The notes under the pieces: model-generated | Databases searched by the model: none | What the model was told of the DNA's origin: nothing | The model's input: the letters and a program-made list of their open reading frames with translations, nothing else | Shown: positions 34,844 through 45,138 of the stretch, one piece after another | How the letters are laid out: every line of letters begins with the position of its first letter | Numbering within the stretch: the first letter of the stretch is position 1 | Assembly (NCBI GenBank): GCA_036571765.1 | Contig: BROE01000023.1 | Span: 4,919,490-4,983,489 of the forward strand | Length of the DNA stretch: 64,000 bases | Origin: Plecoglossus altivelis | Taxonomy: Eukaryota; Chordata; Actinopteri; Osmeriformes; Plecoglossidae | Reading direction: 5' to 3' | Position numbers and translations under genes: made by a program

Positions 34844-37800
34844 CTGTGGAAATACCCCCATTTCAGTCGTGAGTTCTGAATCATGTCATGCAACTGGATA
34901 TACTGTAGTGAAACGGAATATCCGCTGATGGTCATACACTGCACTGCGCCGTTGCAGCGATCCCAACGTTTCAATCAAGCCGTATCGGAGGGTTTTAAAA
35001 TACCACTTAAGCTGTTTCATATTTACCCCGGCTAGATTTGCGGTTGGTCGTCTCGACTTTGATGCCCCTGTAGAGCTCCAGGGAGATGAGTCCGTACGCT
35101 GTCATCATCACGATGCCCGGGATCAGGAACAGCAGCAACAACAGGGACACGTACCTGACGGGACAACAGGGCATTCTGATTGGTCGACAACCACCAAGCG
35201 ATGTGTCAGTTAGAACTTCGTGATGTAGAATACAATCATAATCATGCTGAACGCTTCAGATGTCATTTCTCTGCCCATTTATCTACAGGTCTTCATGCAA
35301 TATGTCTCGACAGATAAAATAACTCCCAATGTCCCAAATGAGACTAGCTTTCTCTAACCAGGACTGTTGAATGACATCGCTGGGCCACACCAGTCGGCAC
35401 ATGTTGCCGGTGCTGTTGTTGATGCGGGTGAAGGGGACCAGCTTGCTGGAGATGGGATAAGGCAGCATGAGTAGGAAAGCCACCACCCAGGTGGCCGAGA
35501 TGACCTTGGCGGCGTGGGACTTGGTCTGCCAGGTGCGTGAGGTCAGCGGGTTGCAGATGGCGCTGTAGCGCTCCAGGGAGATGGCCACCAGGTTAAACGT
35601 GGACACTGTCACAGAGACACCTGATGGGAAAGGACGAGAAAGTGGCTTCCATATGACGTTTTTATATAATCTCCATCACGTATACAGTATATACAGCAAC
35701 TGTAAATGTGTTGACATTCTCTGCTACGGTCCCATGAGTATGATGTACTGCACACATGTGAAAACATTATACATACGATTGCCCACGATTTTTATTTGAA
35801 TACTTTCCAAGGGTGTAATATAACCCTGTGAAATGGCTATTGTAATGATTTTTACGCCCTTGTCATCTGGTTTAGTAGAATACTTGGTCTGTGACATTTT
35901 AACTGCTCGCTACTTTGTAGTTTACAATCGAACATGGCCAGAGGTACGACCGAGCCCTTCAGGATTATCAACAGTACAATCTGTTACCGTGGGATGCAAA
36001 CAAAGTCGCACGGTGATACTAATAACATGAACTATAAATACATCTGTTCTATCGCGGGAAGCGATCGAAAGGGACGCGCATAAGCTAGTTACAGGCGGAG
36101 ACTGATTGCGCGGCCGCTGCATCTGACAGTGTCACGGTCCTTGTGCGCGTCCATAGGATCACATCGCTGAGTGACACGTAAAAGACGGACACATTTCGCA
36201 GTCCCTCACGATTTACGGGGACTACAGCATTTAGTCAGGGATATAGTCCCTCTAACGAGGTGAATTAGCACTGAATGGCCAAAGTTGTTTTAACGGACAC
36301 TGCTAATCAGCCCTATTACTCCACGTTTTTGACGTGTAACCTGCAGCTTATTCCTCCCAGTAAATAGATCCTTAATAGGGAGACGATTGGAGTGGCCTCG
36401 CGGCTACGGAACTAGGGAACTCAGCCATGTTCATCACGGCACAGATGACTTTATTTGGAGTCTGTCATTACAGTCCGCATGGGGGTCTAGAGCCAAAATG
36501 GAGGGATCTGGCCTCTTTGGTTTTCCAAGACATTCATGCTTTCTTCCGTGCTGTGTTATGAATGAGGGATCCAAGGGGAATGAATCTACCGAGTGCGTGC
36601 GGACAGAGGGACGACACGGCATTCATGTCGCGGCGCACACTCTGTCCCTGTAACCTCGACACAGACGTGTCTGCACAGCCTCACAAGCTGCTCCATCCGG
36701 CCCAGCGGTCGAGAGTGAACTCGGCTCCAGAGGTCACGACCTTCCGGGGGGGCTCCACTCACCCATGAAGTACATGACCACCTTGCAGATGCCGCTGCCG
36801 AAGACAAAGTCCTTCATGAGGTTGGGGATGAGGGTGAAGGGGATGCAGAAGAGGCAGAGCATCAGGTCGCTGGCAGCTAGCGACAGCAGGAACAGGTTGG
36901 TGACAGTGCGCATACGACGGTTTCGGACCAGCACGGTGATGACGAGGCTGTTGCCCAGGACGCAGAGGAGGAAGATGAGGCTGTAGAGGAAGATGCGTAC
37001 CGTCTGGTCTATGTCTGGGGGAGAAGAACGAGAAGAAGCGTGGGCGAAGAGATTGGGAGACAGCGTCCTTCATCTGTCACAGCCATTTTACAGCTTTTCC
37101 CCTAGCCATTTCATGTTATCATTGGAGTTTATCAATGTTTGTTCTTTTAGCTATTTAGTATTTTCCAGGTCAGTGGCAATCAGGTTAGTGACAATTCATA
37201 CATCCACAAGAATAGACAAATTATTCATCATTTATATTCATTTACATGTATGTATATTATCAATATCAATATGTAATAGTTTGTAATATTGTTAAAGCCT
37301 ACTATTCCTCTACAGTTGAAAACTAATTTGGATTTCTATTTATAATTCCACAGGCAGGGTAATTGTCAGGTGTTACCATAAGAACAGAGGAGACGGGGGA
37401 CATGCGTGTGTCCCACCCTAAAATGTGCCCATACTGCAGGGACAAAAGCTGCGCATTTGGAACTTTCATTTAGAAAGAGTGTGAAAGACGATATCGGATT
37501 TTGCCCGCAAATACGTACCCAAAGTCAAAATCAATCTTACTCCCTTGTTCTCTAGGGAAATATTTCAACCATGAAGGGAGCAAGAAATTTGTTTGAATAC
37601 ATTCTGCTTGAATGCATGTCACACAGGATATTGCATAGCTTTGTGTAAACTAATTTGGGGAATGAACTGTAATTAATTCACCAACGTGTCTCAGCATCTA
37701 GTTTTACTCCAGTTCGAATACTTATTGAGGCTGGATTTTCGTATCTAAATGTAAACTATTGAAATAGAACTTGCGACAATTTTGAGAAATTACACAGTAT

Positions 37801-38250
37801 TTTTTATTTTTTTTTAGTGATTGTCCAATGCCAATTGGTTACAAGGAATGTTGTTTGCTGGCAACATTTAATTTAAAGCACATTTATTATATTAATCCCT
37901 GAAGCACATGTGCCGTTTATAGCGCGCATTATATTGACCTTTACGCGGAGATGGCCATGAATTCTCAACACCTGCCCGACTACCAATCATTTTTCAAATC
38001 CCCGCATTAATCAACGTTCATTCGATATGAATAAAAATGATGACACTTGGAAAAAGTAATATACATTACTTTCCAACAGAAATGCTTAAAAATCCAAGTA
38101 CTCAAGGTCAAAATGTGTCTTACCTTTCGGTTCTGGAGTAGTGTCATTTTCATTTTCGCACTCCGAGACATTTTTTATTCCAAAATCGCATAATATCTTA
38201 TACAGATTGGTGGAGTTTATGAGCATGTCATGTAAAGTGAATGTCTCCAT
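34212..38250 (-). CDS. cckar: Cholecystokinin receptor type A (CCK1 receptor), class A GPCR
   Basis: Plasma-membrane receptor for sulfated cholecystokinin, coupling mainly to Gq. Five coding exons (38124-38250, 36763-37014, 35359-35620, 35027-35154, 34212-34843) join in phase to 466 residues; human is about 428. The start ATG has A at -3 and G at +4. N-glycosylation sequons lie at N13, N27 and N35. Class A marks are N64 (TM1), D92 (TM2), E143-R144-Y145 ending TM3, CWMP at 343-346 (TM6) and NPIIY at 384-388 (TM7). C119 and C201 should form the extracellular disulfide. The Met-Cys-Arg triplet at 200-202 matches the human CCK1 residues known to contact the ligand sulfotyrosine, favouring type A over type B. 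C405, C406 and C408 are likely palmitoylation sites. The extra length is in the third intracellular loop and a Gly/Arg-rich C-tail. Its place between rbpj and tbc1d19 agrees with CCKAR. Confidence 0.95.
35027..35154 (-). CDS. cckar: cckar exon 4: TM5
   Basis: 128 nt covering residues 214-256: TM5 with LFLIPGIVMM, then YGLISLELYRGIK and the start of the third intracellular loop. The donor is GTAAAT. Confidence 0.95.
35359..35620 (-). CDS. cckar: cckar exon 3: TM3-TM4 and second extracellular loop
   Basis: 262 nt covering residues 127-213: SVTVSTFNLVAISLERY, TM4, sequon Asn-Asn-Ser-Thr (194-197), Met-Cys-Arg (200-202) and VIQQS. The donor GTTAGA is non-optimal but the phase fits exon 4. Confidence 0.95.
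35621..36762 (-). other. cckar: cckar intron 2
   Basis: 1.1-kb intron with no repeat array and no recognisable gene. Confidence 0.85.
36763..37014 (-). CDS. cckar: cckar exon 2: TM1, TM2, start of TM3
   Basis: 252 nt covering residues 43-126, including the TM1 Gly-Asn (63-64), RNRRMRTVTN in the first intracellular loop, LAASD in TM2 and disulfide C119. Acceptor CCCCAG, donor GTGAGT. Confidence 0.97.
37015..38123 (-). other. cckar: cckar intron 1
   Basis: 1.1-kb AT-rich intron between the N-terminus exon and the TM1 exon. No repeat or other feature was noted. Confidence 0.85.
38124..38250 (-). CDS. cckar: cckar exon 1: extracellular N-terminus
   Basis: 127 nt encoding METFTLHDMLINSTNLYKIL through ENDTTPEPK, 42 residues plus one base. 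The donor is GTAAGA. It carries three N-glycosylation sequons and no signal peptide, as usual for this family. Confidence 0.9.
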
Positions 38251-38767
38251 TTTGTCCTCCGCTTATCCTACTTGTACAGTACCCTATTGCAAAAGTTCGG
38301 ATAAGAAAGACTAAACACCCTGTGACTATTCTTATTGTAACATTTTGACTTTGTCTGGCACATCAAAAATATTGTTGTCCCGAAAAACTTTGGACGACCT
38401 TATTCCGTTTCATATTAAATCATCCAACAATAAAATGCATTGACTGCAGAACAAAAAAAAAAAAACGTTTGACCATGTTGCTCTTCGATGCGTGTAGACT
38501 GTGTCGCGTTCGAGCTCGGTTGCTTTACTTAGAGAAATAGTCCAGTTGTGTGTGGATGTCAGTTGTACTTAAATGGGACCCCGCCTCTTGAGTGAGCACA
38601 CAGAGGAGCAAACCTATTCTAAACAGTCGGATCCGAGGCATGTTGCTTGTGTTGAATCTGTTCAACGTTCAAATGTAATGTATAGGTGTTCAAAAACAGC
38701 AAACGTTAACAACGAAAAACAAGCAATTGTTTATGTCTAGAACTTGTTTTTGATAACGTATAACATA

Positions 38768-39542
38768 TTGTTTTGTAAATCATATCAGTAGACTGCAAAT
38801 TACAAAAACCATTCACTTGCAGTATGGCTGTGTGTCCTAATTGATTTTGTTTTGTCAGAGATAAAACGCTCTCATTATGGAAAACACTGAGTTCCTGCGT
38901 TGTACATCATGGTTCGAGGGCATCATTCTGTGCTCGTGCTGCTGCCGTGCTTACTCAGGCTAGTGATGGGAGAAATAGATCATGTCGTTTGTTACCTTTA
39001 GAATTTTGCAGACTGGCTAGACCTGATTAATTGATGATGGCCTCAAGTTAGTCATAGTTAATGTGTGTTGTTCTTTCTGGACGAAGATCTTGGACCTGCC
39101 TCTCTTCTCTCTCTCTTCCGACTCTCTCGTCTCTCTTTCGTTCTCTCTTCGCTCTCTCTCTCTCCGTCGCTCCTCTCTGCACTCTCTCTCTCGCTCTCTC
39201 TCGTGCCAATTGTTTTGTAATCATATCAGTAGACTGCAAATTTACAAAAACCATTCACTTGCAGTATGGCTGTGTGTCCACTATTATTTTGTTTGTCAGA
39301 GATAAAACGCTCTCATTATGGAAAACACTGAGTTCCTTGCGTTGTACATTCATGGTTCGAGGGCATCATTCTGTGCTCGTGCTGCTGCCGTGTTACTCAG
39401 GCTAGTGATGGAGAAATAGATCATGTCGTTGTGTTACCTTAGAATTTTGCAGACTGGCTAGACCTGTATTAATTGATGATGGCCTCAAGTTAGCATAGTT
39501 AATGTGTGATTGTTCTTTGGAGAGTCTTGACCTGCCTCTGTC

Positions 39543-39622
<80 letters not shown>

Positions 39623-39640
39623 TTTCTCTCTCTGCTCTCT
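38768..39640. repeat. Tandem duplication, 442-bp period, copies differing mainly by indels
   Basis: Copy 1 is 38768-39209 and copy 2 is 39210 to about 39640. Each starts TTGTTTTGTAA, runs through about 340 bp of unique-looking sequence and ends in a (CT)n tract. At least ten differences are single-base gains or losses (GTAAAT/GTAAT, TTCCTGCG/TTCCTTGCG, GATGGGAG/GATGGAG), with few substitutions apart from one short divergent patch. Confidence 0.9.
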
Positions 39641-39643
39641 CTT

Positions 39644-39770
39644 CTATATATATATATACTGTACATGTAGTATATATAGTATATATAGTATAATATATAT
39701 ATATACTATATATATATATATATATATATATGTATACACACACAGTATATATATTCTGTATATATATACT
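39644..39770. repeat. (TA)n cruciform-prone repeat
   Basis: TATATA runs with ACTGTACATGTAGTATATATAG-like interruptions directly after the (CT)n of duplication copy 2. Confidence 0.9.
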
Positions 39771-40058
39771 ATTAATAACTGCCAGTCTGAGAGACTTGCC
39801 AATGGAGAAAGACGTGAACTCAAGGAAACGGACCTGTCCGACACAATCATTTATAAATGGCATCGCACTTTTTCTGGACGTTGTTTGCTGCGTATACCTC
39901 TGGTGCTAGGAACTGATGTCTCAAGTTCATGTTTCCTCCAAGTGCTTAGTCCAGTTGCTAAGTAACCACTGCAGAGCCAGGCTGCATCAGTGGATGTCCG
40001 ATGGGTTTAGAAAATCACATTGAGTTCCCTTAGCCAGATCACCAAAAGAAGCACTGAA

Positions 40059-40157
40059 ATGATGGACGAAGGAACCGAGTTATCTCTGACAATTGCTCAC
40101 ATTGTCCAGCGACTGAAAGGGACTCATTTACACTCTCAAATTGAGAGACAAGCAAAA
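40059..40157 (+). CDS. tbc1d19: tbc1d19 exon 1
   Basis: Residues 1-33, MMDEGTELSLTIAHIVQRLK onward. Donor GTACGT, phase 0. Confidence 0.9.
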
Positions 40158-42916
40158 GTACGTAGCTAGCTAGACATAGGCGATCAGCTCTGCAGAGCCC
40201 AATTGCCTGTGCAACAGCCAATGGTGTCCTAACGCTGACCTGATATTTAGCAGGTGCTAGCTTGTCGTTGGTGCAGCACGTAATTATAGAAAAAAGTATT
40301 TAGAAAGCGTGCATAACATTCCTAAACTTCTATTTTGTTCTATTTAGGATTGTTTAAATCAACCCGAGATCAAACTAGACTGTCTTAAAGAGGACGTGCG
40401 CAATTTTCTCAAAGCATCAGGTAAGCGTGTGAAAGAATGTGCTGTGATCAAAATGATTTCACCCGACATTTGGCCTGAAAAAGCACTTGTTTTTTTGTGT
40501 TGCAGGGTGGGAGAAAAAGCTACAGAATGCAGTGTACAGAGAAATGCACCTGTACGTTTACATTTCCAGTAGAAAAAAAAAGCGTTTCTATGTTGTGTTA
40601 CAGTTTCAGCCCTCCAGCTCCTAATGGTTTGTACCTGCTAAAAGAAGATTTTCATCTAATGAGCCACTGTTTGCCCCCCTCTCCCCCCCAATCTATTTTG
40701 GGCCACCTTTGACTAGTGTAAACGTAGCAGAAGTTGCTATTTGGCTGAATAACAACTGGCCCCCCTAGAGAGTCTGCCTTGCGCCAAACGCAGAATGCAA
40801 CAGATACACTCCGTTATCCTAACGGAACCCGTCATAGTTGATCGTTACAGACAGTTTTAAAACAAGGAATTTCATGGAATGCCAAGGCAGATACCCTTAG
40901 TGCCGCAATATACAATGTGGAGTAGATGTAAACGTTCTCTCTGTATTTAATAACAGCATAGTAGCAGAACTCTGGCAAGAGGTCTTCTGAGGTCACTCAC
41001 AATGTACTCTCTCTAGAAAGATCAGATCCAATCCGCGCACACTTACTGTGTGAGTAAGCAGTACCCTTGAATTTTGTTTGCCGCAAACTTCAATTTCTTC
41101 AGTCTGTGAAAATCCCCCCCCCCCCGTTTGTTTTTTTAGCAAAGACTTTGGACAGCGATGCATTAAGTTGACTTATGCCTTCCTCTCCTTGTCATGAGTC
41201 ACGAGCGTCTTCTTTTAGGTGAGCTGTTGACATTGGTATGAGTGCTTTATATCCCCTGTCAGACGCCAGGGCCTTGTCTAGAACGAGTTGAGCCTGTTTA
41301 ACCTGGTTAGACTGGATGATAAGTGGGAGGAGACGGGGAGACGAATGGCGGTTCCGGTTTAAACGAACGCTCATCATCTCAGATTCGGGAGGACGTCGAA
41401 GGGTGACTGTTCGTGTCGTGTGTCGTTCAGGTTTGATTCGGCTCCGAGTTCGCGTCGCGTCGGATTCGCTTATGTGACCGCGATTGGTGGTCTGCAAGTC
41501 ACTCGCACGCGCTTACTCACTGCCTCTATCTGGTGTGTGTGTGTGTGTGTGTGTGTGCGCGTTGCGCCTAGGCGGCCCTCCCCCGGCCACCCCTCTGCCC
41601 CCCCGGAGCACCACAAGGAGCCACTGGCCTACATGCGCAAGGCCCAGGTCTGTCTCTTCCTTTCTGTGTCACTCTCTCTTCCTTCTGCCCAGCCCTGGGT
41701 GGTTATTTTGTCTGTTTGTTTGGAGATATGCCCTACTTAGATGGCTGCCTCATACCAAGCTGTGTGTGTGTGTGTGTCATTCCAAACAGGCCAGTTGGGA
41801 GAAGCGCATCCTCAAAAGCCTGAACAGCATGTGTACCGAACTGGGTGTTCCTCTGGCTCGTAAGGTAGGCTCTGTGGAAAAATGCATGGCGCTGAACACC
41901 GAGAGATCTCCCCTAATCTAGTTCCGGAACATTGGCGCGCGTTTGATTGGAGTTCATTTGGACTCGGCATCCAGCATGGCCCCCGTCTATATTTGGCTCC
42001 GTGTCAGCGGGGCTTGTTTGTGGTTTTCCAGAGGCCGGCGCTGGAGCAGAAGGAGCTCGCCAACAAGTGGAACGAGATGGGAACAGACGAGCCAGGTGTG
42101 TGTTCATGCGTCCACTTCTTCTCATCCAGGTGCGTTTGGTTTGCCCAGGGCGGTTTGCTCCTCCCCGTCACCCCCCCTCCCCCTCAGGACGGGTTCACCC
42201 TGACCCAGAGCTCTACGCGTGCACAGTGTCCCACACAGCACAAGGCTGTCTGACTATTCTATCAGGGAGAATAGGGGGTATGATAACATTTACGAGTGTG
42301 AGCCGACCTCAGGTATAAACACGCTGGAGGCCCTGCGAGTCCAGAGGCTAAGCAGACTTCCCCGGTGGCCTGCCTCCCCCGCCCCCCTCCCCACCCCTGC
42401 ATGCCCTCCATCTGAGCACACAAGACCCTTGACTTTATGACAGTTCCTCCTGAGCCTGTAGCTGGAAAAGCCCACTTCAGGCAGCAGGATGCATCTCTGC
42501 AGGGCGACATAACTCACTGGGATAGCGGGCACTGCAGTTGACAGTGGGGATTTGGAATCTCTTTCTCTCCTCTCTATCGCTCCCTCTCTCTTTCTGCCAT
42601 AGATCTAAGTCGCTTCAGGCCTGTCTATGCCCCTAAAGACTTCCTGGAGGTGAGAAATATATCATCTCCAACCACCCATCGTTCAAATCAAAGACTCCTT
42701 TACAAATGGATATTGGGAGCGGTAGGTTTTCTATCATCCGTTATGGACTACATTTCCCATGACCTCCCCTAGGTGCTGATTAGCCTGCGGAACCCCAACT
42801 ATGACATCAGCGAGGAGACCAGCGCCAGGAGCCACTGGGGCCTGATCCAAGTACCCCTCTACGTCAGAGATATACCACAGATGGTAGATTGTGTGTGTGT
42901 GTGTGTGCGGGGGTGG

Positions 42917-42973
<57 letters not shown>

Positions 42974-44971
42974 AAACCTGGGGTTCTGTCTGTTGTCGGA
43001 TGAGGGAAACCTACAGTTCAGTTTCTATTTGAAACCTGATCAGTCATAGATCAAAGTTAAGGATTTGATAAACAGCAACGTTTGACATGGTGACTGATGG
43101 TTTGTGAAAAGTACAGAGATGTTTGATGAGGTGTCCAGTCTGATGGTTCTCTGGCCCGCAGAGAGAGGCCTACTCAGAGCTGAGTCTAACCACTGGACAG
43201 CTGGGCATCGATGACCACACCCAGATCCACCCAGGTGACAGCCATCACAACAAACACCACAACAAATAATAACCGTTTAACTTCTAAGCATTTCAGCAAG
43301 ATCATTGATGACATACCAGATGGGGGCCTCATTCGGTATGCATTCAGCCCAAATCTTCATGTGAGACAGATCCACTCTGCAAATACGCGGTTGAAAGGGA
43401 TTAAACCACAGTCTTGAATTGCATCAGTGCTCTCCCTCTCTCTCCTTCTTTCTCTTGTTCTCTCTTTCTCTCTCTCTATTGTCCTTTCTCTCTTGTTCTC
43501 TCTTTCTCATGTTCTCTCTCTCTTGTCCACTCTTGTTCTCTCTCTGTCTTGTTCTCCTCTCTCTCGTTCTCTCTTTCTCTTGTTCTCTTTCTCTTGTTCT
43601 CTCTCTTGTTCTCTCTCTGTCTTGTTCTCTCTCTCTCTTGTTCTCTCTCTCTCTTGTTTTCTCTTTCTCTTGTTCTCTCTCTCTTGTTTTTTTCTCTCTT
43701 GTCCTCTCTTGTTCTCCCTCTCTCTTGTTCTCTCTCTCATGCCATTTGGCCGTCTGGGATCCCTCAAACAATTTCTGTATGCTGTGGGTTTAAATATCTT
43801 TTGTATCCTGAGCCTTGTATTTGTAAACCAAACTGATAAAGTTGCCACTTTTCTGGAACGGTTGCCACTCCGACATTAGAACTGAAGTGTTTCTGTTGCC
43901 TGTCTCTCCCTCTTGTCGAGCAGATATGTTTGAAAACGAACATGTTCGCATCGGAAAAAAAGGTGAGTTTGATAGTAGCCCGTTTTCCAGATCTTCTTCT
44001 TATCGTGTTTACATGACAATGTGTATCTTTTGTCATTCGGTCTTGCCATATTGTAATGCAGCCAAATAAGAATGCGTTTCCGACATGTTTGGAGACACAA
44101 GGTTGCGCTCAAACGGACACGCGCACCTGCACGCACGCACACGCGCGCACACGCACTCTCGAAGGAAACCCACTAATGTCAGCACATGCCAGAACTAATC
44201 CTCCCCTTCAGTCCCTCAAGAGGCGTCGTCCCCTCGGCACTCGGGTCCGGTCCAAAGAGGCCAGGTGCGGGGGATGGGGTGTTGCCCCCCCCCCCCCCCA
44301 CACACACACTCCCCTCCATCTCATTCCTGTCCCTAGACGCCAATGCCATAACTTAAACACCCTCCCAAAGGCCAATAAGATCCTTCCGCCAATGGTCACA
44401 TCAAAACACCGGGACCTTTTTTGTAAACACGCTCTTAGGCCCTCTGGCTCCCTGTCAACCTGGCCGTTGGAATGTGTTTAACAGACAGGCAGACAGACAG
44501 GCAGACAGGCAGGCAGACAGGCAGAGCACTCTAAAGACGTATTAAGGAAGATGAGGGGACCAATGTTTACCTGCTGGAGATGTTATGGCTCTCTTGACAC
44601 CCGCAGTCAAGGGCCATGTGTGTTTAGGACTTGACACGGTACACAGAGCAAGATTGAGTGCGTTTTCTGAGAGTGATTTTGACTTCGGCAGAGCGGCCAA
44701 GTGGTTTATTGCGGCGGAGGGGGGGTATTTACGTCTCTCGCGCTCTCATCCAGGGGTATAGGGTAGGAATGTAAGCTGTCCAGACACTTGTGCGTGCAGA
44801 TATCCTGCTAGCGTGTTGATGCGGAGCATGTTGGTGTCTGTGTGTGTCTGCAGTGGTGACTGAGCAGGACAGCGCAGCGGCGCAGCAGTACAGCAGGCAG
44901 GGCTGCCCCACTGGGCTCCGGGCAGACCTCTGGGCCCTCGCCCTTAACTCCACCAACGAGCCAGAGGTAAC

Positions 44972-45006
<35 letters not shown>

Positions 45007-45088
45007 CACACTACCTGGCACACGCATACACTCAAATCTAAACGTAGAAATATATGCATATAATACAATATGAACCAGAGCTACTCAT

Positions 45089-45138
<50 letters not shown>

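Larger units (their letters stand above)
38251..40058. other. Head-to-head promoter interval of cckar and tbc1d19
   Basis: 1.8 kb between two divergent start codons. It must hold both 5' UTRs and core promoters, but no TATA box or CpG-rich stretch is obvious. Much of it is a 442-bp tandem duplication, (CT)n and (TA)n. Confidence 0.8.

Noticed and set aside
34491..34974. Frames opposite and out of frame with cckar exon 5
   Set aside because: Shadows of a GC-rich coding exon with clear GPCR motifs in the other frame.
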